Virus record (IMG/VR): IMGVR_UViG_3300042562_003535
Location: 1-41,563 of that record
DNA from: a virus
Direction: 5' to 3' (one strand)
Length of the DNA stretch: 41,563 nt
The position numbers were made by a program, and so were the translations under genes. This document shows positions 24,615-32,231 of the stretch, one piece after another (positions within the stretch are counted from its first letter, which is position 1; each line of letters starts with the position of its first letter). Under the pieces are notes generated by a model that saw only the letters and a list, made by a program, of their open reading frames with translations, did not search any database and was not told where the DNA came from.

Positions 24615-26960
24615 ATGATTGATAATTTGGTAAAAGAAAAACTAAAGGCCTCTATACGCATTGAGGAGGTAGCTGAACACCTAGACCTCCATCATAAATT
24701 AAACCTTAAGCGCGTTGGCGGTTATTTGGTCGGAAAATGCATCTCAGGGCATGAGTCCAAAACCGGTCAATGCTTCAGGCTTGGTTCTGGATGGAGCCAA
24801 TTTCATTGCTTTAGCTGTAATGAATCCTTTGATGTAATAGAACTCGTCCAAAGGGAAAAAGGCTTAGGCTATGTAGATGCATGCAAATATCTAGCAGAAA
24901 CATTTCGCTATGACTTACTAGATGAACTGCATAAGCATAAGCCAATTGCTCCTGAGACTAAAAAATCTTACGCCCTTGCCAACCTGTATGAATTAGTCTT
25001 CGAATATGGGAAAACCATGCTCGCGAAAAAAGAAGGAAAAGAAGCATTCCAATATCTGACGGAAGTAAGAGGGTATGATGCTACTAAACTCCTGGCGACA
25101 GAATGGATTTATTGGCCCAAGGATGCGCAAATCAGAGAGCACCTAAGGTCCCAGCTTCCTCCTGAAAGACATCACGAAATAAGCGAAATTAAACTCAATG
25201 GCGCGGGGGGAGATCTTTTTAGAGCAGCGCTTCCATATAGAGACAAGTTCGGAAAAATACTGGGCTTTGCAAAAAGAGCAACCATCAAAGAAGGAGTTCT
25301 AGATTCCGATGGAAAGCTTTATAGATGGAGCTATACAGCTGGCCTCAAAAAAGACGATCTCTTCAACATTTATAAATGCAAACGCGAAAGCCAGCTTCTT
25401 CTCGTCGAAGGGCTTCCAGATGCAGCCTATCTCCCTAGCCTTGGCATTCAAAACATCGTTGCAACCGGTCAAGGAGAGTTATCTTCTAAGCACCTCGAAA
25501 GTTTAAAGATTTATGAAATAGAAAGTGTCGTCATTATTTTTGACAATGATTCTAAGGATAGCAAAGGGGAGATTGGATCTATTGAAAAGGCTAAAAAAGC
25601 CTCAGACATTTTGGAAGCAAATGGAATCAAAGCATTTATTCTTCCTCCTCATCTCCTCAGTCCATTTAAGGATCCGGATGAATACGTCAAAGCTAACGGT
25701 CATGACGCATTTAAAAAACTGATCCAAGAAAAAGCTCAATCGCGAGCGAGATGGCTTCCTTCCTATCTTGCTTATAAAGATGATCTGAACACCGATATGG
25801 GTCGTTATTCTGCATTAGGAAGAGCCTCCAAAGAATATGTTAAAATTGAAGATGCTTTAGACAAGAGTATCTTCAAGCAAGAAATGGAAGCAATTTTCAA
25901 TCTTAGCCCTAATGAAATTGATGACATTATGGCTAAATCTCTAAAAGAGCAAAAAAAGAAAGATGAAGAGGAAAATTACAAAAAGGCACTTGCAGAGACT
26001 CAAAAGCTCATTTCGATCGGAGAAATAAAGAAAGCTGAGCAGATTCTTTCTCAACTGAAAAAAGAGCATAAAAAAGATGACTTTCTGCTTAAGCCCTATA
26101 CCGTAGATAACTTAAAGCATGATTTATCAAATATCCAAGAAGGCCTGAAAACTGGATACAAATCGCTTGATGCCACTATCCAAATACCTCAAGAGGCCAT
26201 CACCATTATTGCAGGAAGGCCTTCGCACGGAAAAACAACCGCATTGCTCAATTTTTTCGTTAATATGGTCAAGCTCTACCCAGATAGAGAATTTTACTTT
26301 TTCTCTTACGAAGAACCTAAAAATCAAATTCTTTTAAAAGTTCTGAATATCTTAACAGGAGAATTCATCAACGAAGCCAATAATCTTGGTAACCTAGAGG
26401 GGTATCTGAGAGGGGGTTTTACAAAAAATCCTAAGATCAATGAAGGAGTTGCTCTTCTTCAATCCCTGACTGAAAGCCACAGATTGGTTGTCAGTGATTT
26501 TCCTTATTTTGTGGATGACCTAAGCAAAGTCATCGCCAGTTTAAAAGAGCGGGGAAAAATGGGGGCCATCTTCATTGATTATATTCAAAAAATAAAATTT
26601 AAAGGAAGATCCTCTACAAGACAGCTAGAACTGCAAAAAATCTCTGAAACAATTCTGGAAACAGCAAAATTCAATTCAGTTCCGATCATTCTTGGGGCTC
26701 AGTTTGGCAGGGGCAACACCAAGCAAGAAGTTTTACGACTCGACAACCTGCGTGAAGCTGGCGATATTGAAAACGATGCTAAGCTTGTTTTAGGTATCTG
26801 GAATGAAGCTAAAGAAAAATCAGACAGCAAGGGAGAATCCCTCATGGCTCGAACTGTAGATTTCGACCTTGTTGTTCTTAAAAATCGCAATGGCCCATCC
26901 AATCAAACCATCTCTCTGGTATTTGACAGGCCCTTGTCTACACTAAAAGAGAAAAAATGA
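24615..26960 (+). CDS. Bifunctional primase-helicase (CHC2 zinc finger, Toprim, DnaB-type helicase)
   Basis: A protein of 781 aa. The zinc finger residues are C42, H46, C65 and C68 (FHCFSCN). The Toprim domain runs about 258-365 with EGLPDA (E265) and the acidic FDNDS (D310, D312). A helical linker follows at about 380-490. The RecA-like helicase starts near 500 with Walker A GRPSHGKTT (534-542), Walker B FIDYIQ (D655) and GAQFGRGN. This is the T7 gp4-like layout, making primers and unwinding the fork. It forms an operon with the initiator gene, with an ATGA overlap at 26957. Confidence 0.88.
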   Translation: MIDNLVKEKLKASIRIEEVAEHLDLHHKLNLKRVGGYLVGKCISGHESKTGQCFRLGSGWSQFHCFSCNESFDVIELVQREKGLGYVDACKYLAETFRYDLLDELHKHKPIAPETKKSYALANLYELVFEYGKTMLAKKEGKEAFQYLTEVRGYDATKLLATEWIYWPKDAQIREHLRSQLPPERHHEISEIKLNGAGGDLFRAALPYRDKFGKILGFAKRATIKEGVLDSDGKLYRWSYTAGLKKDDLFNIYKCKRESQLLLVEGLPDAAYLPSLGIQNIVATGQGELSSKHLESLKIYEIESVVIIFDNDSKDSKGEIGSIEKAKKASDILEANGIKAFILPPHLLSPFKDPDEYVKANGHDAFKKLIQEKAQSRARWLPSYLAYKDDLNTDMGRYSALGRASKEYVKIEDALDKSIFKQEMEAIFNLSPNEIDDIMAKSLKEQKKKDEEENYKKALAETQKLISIGEIKKAEQILSQLKKEHKKDDFLLKPYTVDNLKHDLSNIQEGLKTGYKSLDATIQIPQEAITIIAGRPSHGKTTALLNFFVNMVKLYPDREFYFFSYEEPKNQILLKVLNILTGEFINEANNLGNLEGYLRGGFTKNPKINEGVALLQSLTESHRLVVSDFPYFVDDLSKVIASLKERGKMGAIFIDYIQKIKFKGRSSTRQLELQKISETILETAKFNSVPIILGAQFGRGNTKQEVLRLDNLREAGDIENDAKLVLGIWNEAKEKSDSKGESLMARTVDFDLVVLKNRNGPSNQTISLVFDRPLSTLKEKK

Positions 26961-28603
26961 GCGATATGAACAACACCAAAGAAAAACCTAAATCAAAAAA
27001 AACAAAAAAGCCTTCAATTCCACTTGTTGGCGAGCTCATCATCCCTCCAAAGGATGCGGAAACAAGTTACCAACTCCATGTCGTCGATAAAAAAACCGGA
27101 AAAACCGTTGAAATTTTAGATTCCGTTGAAGATATGCAATTGCTTGGCATGTCGCTCAAAATCAAATCATCAGAAAAACAAGAGTGGGAATCTGCCATAT
27201 CACCTATACAAAGCTTTTCTCCCAATCAGCTTGTTTCTTTGAAAAATATTCTAAATGAGATGGGTCCTACCGCGCAACGCTCTCTTATAGAAGAGGCTAT
27301 TCAAAACATTATCGACCAATCGTCAAATAAAGACACGTTTGCACTTCCATCGCATGCTCTCATGTTTACTTTGCTTGCGATGTTTGCTGGCAAACCAGAT
27401 ATGATTCCAAGACGACTCTTAAGCAAGCCTCACTCTGAATGGACTGCGATAGAGCAAAAAGAAGCCGAAGAATTCTTATCTTCAATATTAAAAGTCGAAA
27501 AAAGCACTTCCTATTTGAATGGACGGGAAACAATCGAAGAAAAATATATTGCAGTCGTGAGTGACAATCCAAAAGTAGAAGCACAGGCTGAAATAGACAT
27601 TTCACTTTTCAAATCGGACATTCACTTCAGAGAAGTTAGCTTAGCCCTTTATATCAAGCGTACATTCGGTGCTGAAGGGTTGCGGCATCTTCTAGGTTTC
27701 TTAATTGGCCTAGAAGAAAATTTTAGAAAGGGCCATTTCATTTGGAGTGTAAATGATCATCTAGCAAGACTTGGTCATAGAAAAAAGGCTAATGGCACCT
27801 ATGACCATGAATTAAAGAAGACTGCAAGCGAAATTATCAGAGTTTTTCAGAGCCTTTTTATCACGGCTAGAAAAAAAGAGGGGAAAAAAGAGGTCATCCA
27901 GGGAGAGCGCCTTTTTAGCATAGATGGATTTAGGCAAGAGATATTCGATAAGGTTATCATTGATGAAAAAATCAAGCTGAGAGCCACTGATTTTTGGTAT
28001 AAAAACGCATTTGAACCAAAAGATGGACAATCTGCCAAATATACCAAACTGCTAAAGAAAATTGCCCAGGAGAACCATCGTGAGCACCCTCTTACAATTT
28101 ACCTGACTCCATTATTGGCCATTTTCTGGAGAATGAATCCTCAGCAGAAGATATCCATTCCTAGCTTAATGGACTGGTGTGATTTAGACCCTTCAGGAAG
28201 ATATAAGATGAGGGATCTTAGATCTCTCGAGTCTGAACTAAGTTACATGAAAGAGCATGGATACTTGGGGGATTGGTCTCACACTGGAGAAAAGTTTTTA
28301 CCTTCTGAATGTGCAGACCCTTTTAGCTGCTCTCTTACACTTACTCCACCCGAGTGGTTAGGGCAAGAATTAAGACTTGTCCAAGCAAATAGAGAAATAC
28401 CTGCATTAGAGAAAAAAGAAGATAAAGTTGTGGGCATTGAAGAATTTAAGGAAATATACAAAAAATCCAAACTTAACGTTAGGCAATTTGGCAATCATCT
28501 TGGTATCACTGGACAAATGGTCAGTTTTCTCCTAAATGAAAAGAGGCACATTACAAAAGAAGTCTCTGACAAAGTGAGGGCATTTGCTGATAAATTTTCG
28601 TAA
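26957..28603 (+). CDS. Putative replication initiator with C-terminal Xre-like HTH
   Basis: A protein of 548 aa, family not recognised. A lysine-rich start (KEKPKSKKTKKPSIPL) is followed by a helical region, a middle that looks like paired winged-helix units (HFREVSLALYIKRTFGAEGLRHL; LPILT-like HPLTIYLTPLLAIFWRM), and a C-terminal HTH at about 505-545 (LNVRQFGNHLGITGQMVSFLLNEKRHI). It follows the primase-helicase with ATGA overlap and ends inside the first iteron, whose repeats continue directly downstream. Position and architecture suggest a Rep protein; pGP2-D of chlamydial plasmids is a possible analogue. No enzymatic motif is seen. Confidence 0.55.
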   Translation: MSDMNNTKEKPKSKKTKKPSIPLVGELIIPPKDAETSYQLHVVDKKTGKTVEILDSVEDMQLLGMSLKIKSSEKQEWESAISPIQSFSPNQLVSLKNILNEMGPTAQRSLIEEAIQNIIDQSSNKDTFALPSHALMFTLLAMFAGKPDMIPRRLLSKPHSEWTAIEQKEAEEFLSSILKVEKSTSYLNGRETIEEKYIAVVSDNPKVEAQAEIDISLFKSDIHFREVSLALYIKRTFGAEGLRHLLGFLIGLEENFRKGHFIWSVNDHLARLGHRKKANGTYDHELKKTASEIIRVFQSLFITARKKEGKKEVIQGERLFSIDGFRQEIFDKVIIDEKIKLRATDFWYKNAFEPKDGQSAKYTKLLKKIAQENHREHPLTIYLTPLLAIFWRMNPQQKISIPSLMDWCDLDPSGRYKMRDLRSLESELSYMKEHGYLGDWSHTGEKFLPSECADPFSCSLTLTPPEWLGQELRLVQANREIPALEKKEDKVVGIEEFKEIYKKSKLNVRQFGNHLGITGQMVSFLLNEKRHITKEVSDKVRAFADKFS

Positions 28604-28627
28604 ACAAAATCGACCTATCTGAATCAC
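28600..28627 (+). repeat. Iteron 1 (overlaps rep stop)
   Basis: GTAAACAAAATCGACC then TATCTGAATCACA. It has a single left box. The TAA stop of the putative initiator is inside the repeat at 28601-28603. Confidence 0.75.
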
Positions 28628-28702
28628 AAAGGAATATTCATTTTTATGCGCTTAAACACTAGAAGCTTAGGTGGAAAGTGATATTCAAAAAAATTGTTAA
28701 CT

Positions 28703-28744
28703 CTTGTAAACAGTGTAAACCAAATCGACCCTTCTTATGCACTG
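28703..28744 (+). repeat. Iteron 2
   Basis: Two TGTAAAC boxes at 28705-28711 and 28714-28720 (9 nt apart), then CAAATCGACCC and a variant end TTATGCACT. Confidence 0.7.
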
Positions 28745-28756
28745 AAAACACCTTGT

Positions 28757-28833
28757 TTGTAAACAGGATCGCCCGTCCTCAATCTCAATATCGCCCCCTC
28801 TCGTTCACGAGACCGCCCCTTCTCAATCCCAGT
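28757..28833 (+). repeat. Iteron 3 with three 22-bp half repeats
   Basis: TTGTAAACAG is followed by three units starting at 28768, 28790 and 28812 (ATCGCCCGTCCTCAATCTCA, ATCGCCCCCTCTCGTTCACG, ACCGCCCCTTCTCAATCCCA). The exact period is 22 bp, two helical turns. Each unit is the right half of the iteron. Confidence 0.65.
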
Positions 28834-28910
28834 CTGTTTTGTAAGTCATTGATTTTGTTTGACTTATCCTTAAGTAAACAACCCTAATTATATTCAACTA
28901 GAATATAAAA

Positions 28911-28933
28911 TGTTTACAGCTTCGCAGTAAACA
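28911..28933. repeat. Inverted TGTTTAC/GTAAACA boxes
   Basis: TGTTTACAGC TTC GCAGTAAACA forms an inverted pair with one mismatch. It places two iteron core boxes head to head. Confidence 0.55.
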
Positions 28934-28961
28934 GGCTCTCTCCCGCTTCGCTCCGAGAGCC
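28934..28961. repeat. Hairpin in origin region
   Basis: GGCTCTC (28934-28940) pairs with GAGAGCC (28955-28961) over a 14-nt GC-rich loop. A-rich sequence follows on the + strand, so it is not a standard terminator. It could be a structure used in replication initiation. Confidence 0.5.
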
Positions 28962-29386
28962 AAGAAAAAAACACGTCTGGAAATTATAGAGAACTTGCCT
29001 AAAGCTTCTTTTATCATAGCCGCTCCTCTTTTACCTCTTGCAATGTGTTTTTCCGCGAAACAAGGGAAAAAATCGTGAAAATTGCAGAAACTTTGCAAAA
29101 AAGAACTTAAGAATTTAGAAATAAGTCAAACATATAGTTTTTGAAAAGGTCAGAGATTACCCTTTAGTCTCGAGAAAAACTCAAAGTGAGACTACTCCTT
29201 TCGAATGTGTGACTGACCTATTTCCAGAAAAAACAAAGGATTGGTGCAAACCCCTTTTATGTGCTCGATTAGCAAATTATTGATCGTAAAGACAAAGACC
29301 ACAAATCACTTTGGTATTGCTGGTGTAAGGCTCAGCAAGCTGAATTTAGATGATAGGTCGACGTCCTCTCACATTAAAATGACATC

Positions 29387-29427
29387 TTGTAAACACTGTA
29401 AACAAAATCGACCCTCTTCATTCACAA
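29387..29427 (+). repeat. Iteron 4
   Basis: Full form: TGTAAAC boxes at 29388 and 29397, AAAATCGACCC, then TTCATTCACA. Confidence 0.75.
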
Positions 29428-29569
29428 TATTGAAAACGCAACTCCTTGACAATTTAGGGAAAGGACAATGTTTTTTTTATATCTGAGAAGTGTAAAAAAG
29501 CTCGCTCATTATAGTAAGAATAGATTTTTTAGTCTTATCAACGAAAGGTTTCTGAATCGAGGAAAAAGT

Positions 29570-29610
29570 TTGTAAACCTATGTAAACAAAATCGACCTTC
29601 CTGACTCACA
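29570..29610 (+). repeat. Iteron 5
   Basis: Full form: TGTAAAC boxes at 29571 and 29581 (10 nt apart), AAAATCGACC, then TGACTCACA. Confidence 0.75.
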
Positions 29611-29703
29611 TGAGTTAATTTTATTTTGGATCTGTTTTTTTTCTGTATCTGAAAACAGATCCAGATCACGATGTGGAATCGAAAATAGGATGAAGTCAAG
29701 TTT

Positions 29704-29744
29704 TTGTAAACAGTTGTCAACAAAACCGACCCCCATCACTCACA
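29704..29744 (+). repeat. Iteron 6
   Basis: TGTAAAC at 29705 and variant TGTCAAC at 29715, then AAAACCGACCC and CACTCACAATC. Confidence 0.7.
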
Positions 29745-29767
29745 ATCTCTCCTCTGGTTTCATTTTT

Positions 29768-29823
29768 TTGTAAACAAGATCGACTGATCTGAATCACGAA
29801 AACCGCCCCCTCTTAATCACAAA
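29768..29823 (+). repeat. Iteron 7 plus one half repeat
   Basis: TTGTAAACAAGATCGACT with GAATCACG, followed after 23 bp by the half repeat ACCGCCCCCTCTTAATCACA, the same right-half unit as at 28812. Confidence 0.65.
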
Positions 29824-29901
29824 ATCAGTTTTTTGTAAATTTAACTTGCGAAATGGATAGAAATATTTCGATTGAGGGTTACTTGTTTGGCTTGCTTTTT
29901 C

Positions 29902-29983
29902 TCTAGCTTAGAGCTAGATTACGATAAAGGTTATAAAGATATTTCGTCGGGTCGTTAATTTTTATGCATCCCTCTTTATAACC
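29902..29983 (+). promoter_or_regulatory. Operator-like inverted repeats upstream of the CDF gene
   Basis: TCTAGCTTAGAGCTAGA (29902-29918) is a 7-bp palindrome with a 3-nt centre. GGTTATAAAG (29929-29938) and CTTTATAACC (29974-29983) are perfect 10-bp arms flanking 35 nt. They lie in the 100 nt before the transporter start and could bind a metal-responsive repressor or initiate its transcription. No regulator gene is adjacent. Confidence 0.45.
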
Positions 29984-30008
29984 ACTAGTTTTATAATCGG
30001 GAATAAAA

Positions 30009-30956
30009 ATGCATTCACACGAACACACTCAACACGAACATAAGCATGGAACGATTGACCCGACCATTCTAACAACTAGCCGAGGGATATGGGCTGTTAA
30101 ATGGTCTTTCTTTGGATTGATGGTGACAACTCTCTTTCAAGCTTCGATTGTTTATCTATCAGGAAGCGTTGCCCTATTAGCTGATACAATTCATAATTTT
30201 GGTGATGCTCTCACTGCTATTCCATTAGGTATTGCATTCTTATTTGCTAGAAAAAAGCCTAATAAACGATTCACATATGGTTATGGTCGCATTGAGGACT
30301 TCGCTGGATTTTTTGTCGTCCTAACAATTTTGATTAGTGCCATTGTAGCTGGGTATGAGTCAATTAACCGTTTTTTTCATCCTCAACAGATTGAATATTT
30401 AGGAGCGATTGTTGCAGCTTCGATAATTGGATTCCTTGGTAACGAAGGAGTGGCTATTTTCCGCATTAAGGTAGGAAAAGAAATAGGAAGTGCTGCCCTT
30501 ATTGCTGATGGCTATCATGCAAGAACAGATGGGCTTGTTAGTTTAGGAGTTTTATTCAGTGTTATAGGAATTTGGCTAGGTTATCCTTTAGCGGATCCTA
30601 TTATTGGCCTTCTTATGACTTTGATGATTTTTAAAATCGTTTGGGAATCATCTATTGCTGTCTTTACTCGGATGCTCGATGGGGTAGAGCCTGATTTAGT
30701 AGACAAAATTAAGAGTGAAGCGAGTCATGTTAAAGGAGTGATAGACGTTAATGAGATACGAGTGAGATGGATAGGTCATAGACTTCATGCCGAAGTAAAT
30801 ATCACTGTAGCTCAAACCCTTTCCGTAGAAGAAGGACATAAAATTGCCGATGAAGTGCGGCATGTTCTTCTTCATCACCTTCAGTTTATTTCAAATGCTC
30901 TCATCCATGTCGATCCAGCCAATGCTTCTGGTGAGAAATTCCATGAAACTGATTAA
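30009..30956 (+). CDS. Cation diffusion facilitator (zinc-type) transporter
   Basis: A protein of 315 aa, normal length. A histidine-rich start (MHSHEHTQHEHKHG) precedes six membrane segments between about residues 30 and 220. The metal site is HD-HD: H62/D66 in ADTIHNFGD (helix 2) and H170/D174 in ADGYHARTD (helix 5). That set usually moves Zn or Cd by proton exchange. A cytoplasmic domain of about 90 residues follows (GVIDVNEIRVRWIGHRLHAEVNI) with a late LIHVDP. It would expel metal from the cytoplasm. The gene sits alone inside the iteron field, as accessory cargo. Two iterons follow its stop at once. Confidence 0.88.
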   Translation: MHSHEHTQHEHKHGTIDPTILTTSRGIWAVKWSFFGLMVTTLFQASIVYLSGSVALLADTIHNFGDALTAIPLGIAFLFARKKPNKRFTYGYGRIEDFAGFFVVLTILISAIVAGYESINRFFHPQQIEYLGAIVAASIIGFLGNEGVAIFRIKVGKEIGSAALIADGYHARTDGLVSLGVLFSVIGIWLGYPLADPIIGLLMTLMIFKIVWESSIAVFTRMLDGVEPDLVDKIKSEASHVKGVIDVNEIRVRWIGHRLHAEVNITVAQTLSVEEGHKIADEVRHVLLHHLQFISNALIHVDPANASGEKFHETD

Positions 30957-30968
30957 GTGCATGTATCT

Positions 30969-31009
30969 CTTGTAAACATGTAAACAAAATCGACCTTTCT
31001 GGTTCACAG
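30969..31009 (+). repeat. Iteron 8
   Basis: Full form: TGTAAAC boxes at 30971 and 30979 (8 nt apart), AAAATCGACC, then a variant TGGTTCACAG. It starts just after the transporter stop. Confidence 0.75.
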
Positions 31010-31170
31010 ATTTTGAGACAGAGATTTGTTTCTGTTTTAAAGGTATTACCATTTTAGGCATGTTGTAGAAGCACATGAAAGCTTTTTTTAACAATGATTT
31101 ACACAATAAACCAACACATTTTTCATTTTTGGTAAGATGCCAATTTTTGTTTACGTAACCTAGGTTTGCA

Positions 31171-31213
31171 CTTGTAAACACATGTAAACAAAATCGACCT
31201 TTCTCATGCACAC
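31171..31213 (+). repeat. Iteron 9
   Basis: Full form: TGTAAAC boxes at 31173 and 31183, AAAATCGACC, then CATGCACACC. An inverted TGTTTAC lies at about 31148. Confidence 0.75.
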
Positions 31214-31234
31214 CACTAAAAATTTCCAGGAATA

Positions 31235-31305
31235 TGGACTAACAAACAATTGGGAAGTTGGTCATCCAGAAAGCTGGGTATATGGAAAATAAACTTTCTG
31301 GTTTT
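31235..31305. repeat. CCA/TGG short-unit repeat after the iterons
   Basis: Units in both orientations (GGGAAGTTGG, TCATCCAGAAAGCTGGG, TATGGAAAATAAAC, TTTCTGG) of the family described at 22232. The gap 31214-31769 holds this tract, two hairpins and otherwise no convincing gene. Confidence 0.5.
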
Positions 31306-31309
31306 AGAA

Positions 31310-31346
31310 GGGGAGTGGAGTTTCCCTCTATGAAGAAACACTCCCC
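31310..31346 (+). terminator. Hairpin after CDF/iteron region, possible terminator
   Basis: GGGGAGTG (31310-31317) and TTT (31321-31323) pair with AAACACTCCCC (31336-31346), leaving a 3-nt bulge. The sequence after it (CTCCTTAATTT) has only a weak T-tract. Confidence 0.4.
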
Positions 31347-31381
31347 CTCCTTAATTTCCTAGGTAGCTCAAATTCATTAAT

Positions 31382-31402
31382 CCCTGAATCAGGGTTCTTT
31401 TT
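31382..31402 (+). terminator. Rho-independent terminator candidate
   Basis: CCCTGAATCAGGG forms a 5-bp GC-rich stem on a 3-nt loop, followed by TTCTTTTT. This is the best terminator-like element in the window and would end rightward transcription from the origin/CDF region. Confidence 0.5.
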
Positions 31403-31769
31403 GGTGATTTAGATATTGCGAGAAAAAATTCAATATTTTTAAAACCAATCATAAATATTTGACTTCTGGGACATAATACTGTAAAAGAGTACTGAGACTA
31501 ACATAAGAAAGTATAGAAAATGGTTGCTTTGAAGTCCTGTATAGGCTGGACGAGTGATTTCATCCACCAAAAAGTGGTTAGGCTTTAATGAACCGTTTCT
31601 CAGAAGAAATTTATCGTTAGTCACTGGTTTATAAGCATTTATGCAACATAAGTTATCTTATCAGACGTTAAATTAAAGACTCATTAACTCACTTCTTTAA
31701 GTTCTCAAATCCCCCATTATCCAATAAATCCACTCAATCTTAAGGCGATTTTTTAACATGGGGGGTTCT

Positions 31770-32015
31770 ATGCTTCGCTCTTTTCTATTTGTCTCTTTAG
31801 TTTTCCTTTTGACTGGCTGTGCGGCGATGATGCCCGAATTATTTAAAGCCGTCGACGATATCGCAACTGATACAGCAGTTAAAGTTGAAATCGATAAGGA
31901 GGCTTTTCAAAAAGACACTGACGTAACAGTTTCCATAGAAGTGAAAAATAAAGACAAAGATCCGATTGTTCAAGTTCAACAGGTTCCTGCAGTTCAACAG
32001 ACTCCTGCGAAATGA
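31770..32015 (+). CDS. Small lipoprotein
   Basis: A protein of 81 aa from ATG 31770, chosen because GGGGGG ends 4 bases upstream; ATG 31758 has no site. MLRSFLFVSLVFLLTGCAA is a lipoprotein signal with lipobox LTGC. The mature part is acidic, then Gln/Pro-rich (VQVQQVPAVQQTPAK), suggesting a tail in the periplasm. Such a small lipoprotein could be an Rz1-like spanin, an entry-exclusion protein or a plasmid lipoprotein. The next frame starts nearby. Confidence 0.62.
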   Translation: MLRSFLFVSLVFLLTGCAAMMPELFKAVDDIATDTAVKVEIDKEAFQKDTDVTVSIEVKNKDKDPIVQVQQVPAVQQTPAK

Positions 32016-32060
32016 TGCTTACTAAGAAAAAGCATGCTTTCATAAGCCTACATTGCTTAT

Positions 32061-32231
32061 GTGAATTCCTATCAATTTATTGGGCTGGTTGTTATGATCA
32101 GTTTGATCATTGGATACGTCAGCGTGCTTTTTCTGGGGAGTAATAACCCTATAGAAATCGCTGTTGAAGGAGTGATTAAGGAAGAGACAGGGATAAGCCT
32201 CGAACTTACCCCTGATTTCAAGCCTAAATAA
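32061..32231 (+). CDS. Small single-pass membrane protein
   Basis: A frame of 56 aa from GTG 32061 (an upstream ATT is possible). One membrane segment (FIGLVVMISLIIGYVSVLFL) is followed by NNPIEIAVEGVIKEETGISLELTPDF. The pattern NP-IE..AE..I...TG...DLTP occurs in short proteins of phages and plasmids whose role is unclear. It has no good ribosome binding site. Its last 8 bases overlap the end of the convergent RecT-like gene. It and the lipoprotein lie in the usual place for lysis or surface genes. Confidence 0.45.
   Translation: MNSYQFIGLVVMISLIIGYVSVLFLGSNNPIEIAVEGVIKEETGISLELTPDFKPK

Larger units (their letters stand above)
28600..31213 (+). other. Probable replication origin region with iteron-like repeats
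   Basis: Nine copies of a compound direct repeat lie between 28600 and 31213, all in the + orientation. The full form is TGTAAAC, 1-3 nt, TGTAAACAAAATCGACC, about 8 nt, then TCACA. Extra half repeats and two inverted boxes accompany them. The region is noncoding except for the CDF transporter gene at 30009. Iterons beside a Rep gene are the normal sign of a theta-type plasmid origin. The 1.4-kb gap 28604-30008 holds only these repeats and hairpins; short frames in it are made of repeat sequence. Confidence 0.65.

Noticed and set aside
28678-28887. Frame of 69 residues in the origin region
   Set aside because: It is composed of iteron sequence, has no convincing start signal, and its product shows only repeat-derived Arg/Pro stretches.
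28934-28961. Rho-independent terminator after rep
   Set aside because: The stem is good, but A-rich rather than T-rich sequence follows on the + strand and no T-run follows on the other strand.
28898-29017. Leftward 40-residue frame with a good GAGGAG site at 29017
   Set aside because: The start signal is good, but the product runs through the hairpin and inverted iteron boxes and resembles no protein. Chance is more likely, although a leader peptide cannot be excluded.
29241-29486. Frame of 81 residues in the iteron field
   Set aside because: It crosses iteron 4 and has no start signal; composition is noncoding.
28600-31213. CRISPR array
   Set aside because: The repeats are irregularly spaced, vary in form, surround a gene, and no cas gene is present. 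Iterons explain them better.
31439-31624. Leftward frame of 61 residues with a hydrophobic end
   Set aside because: It needs a GTG start without a ribosome binding site and has no recognisable feature. The gap is treated as noncoding.
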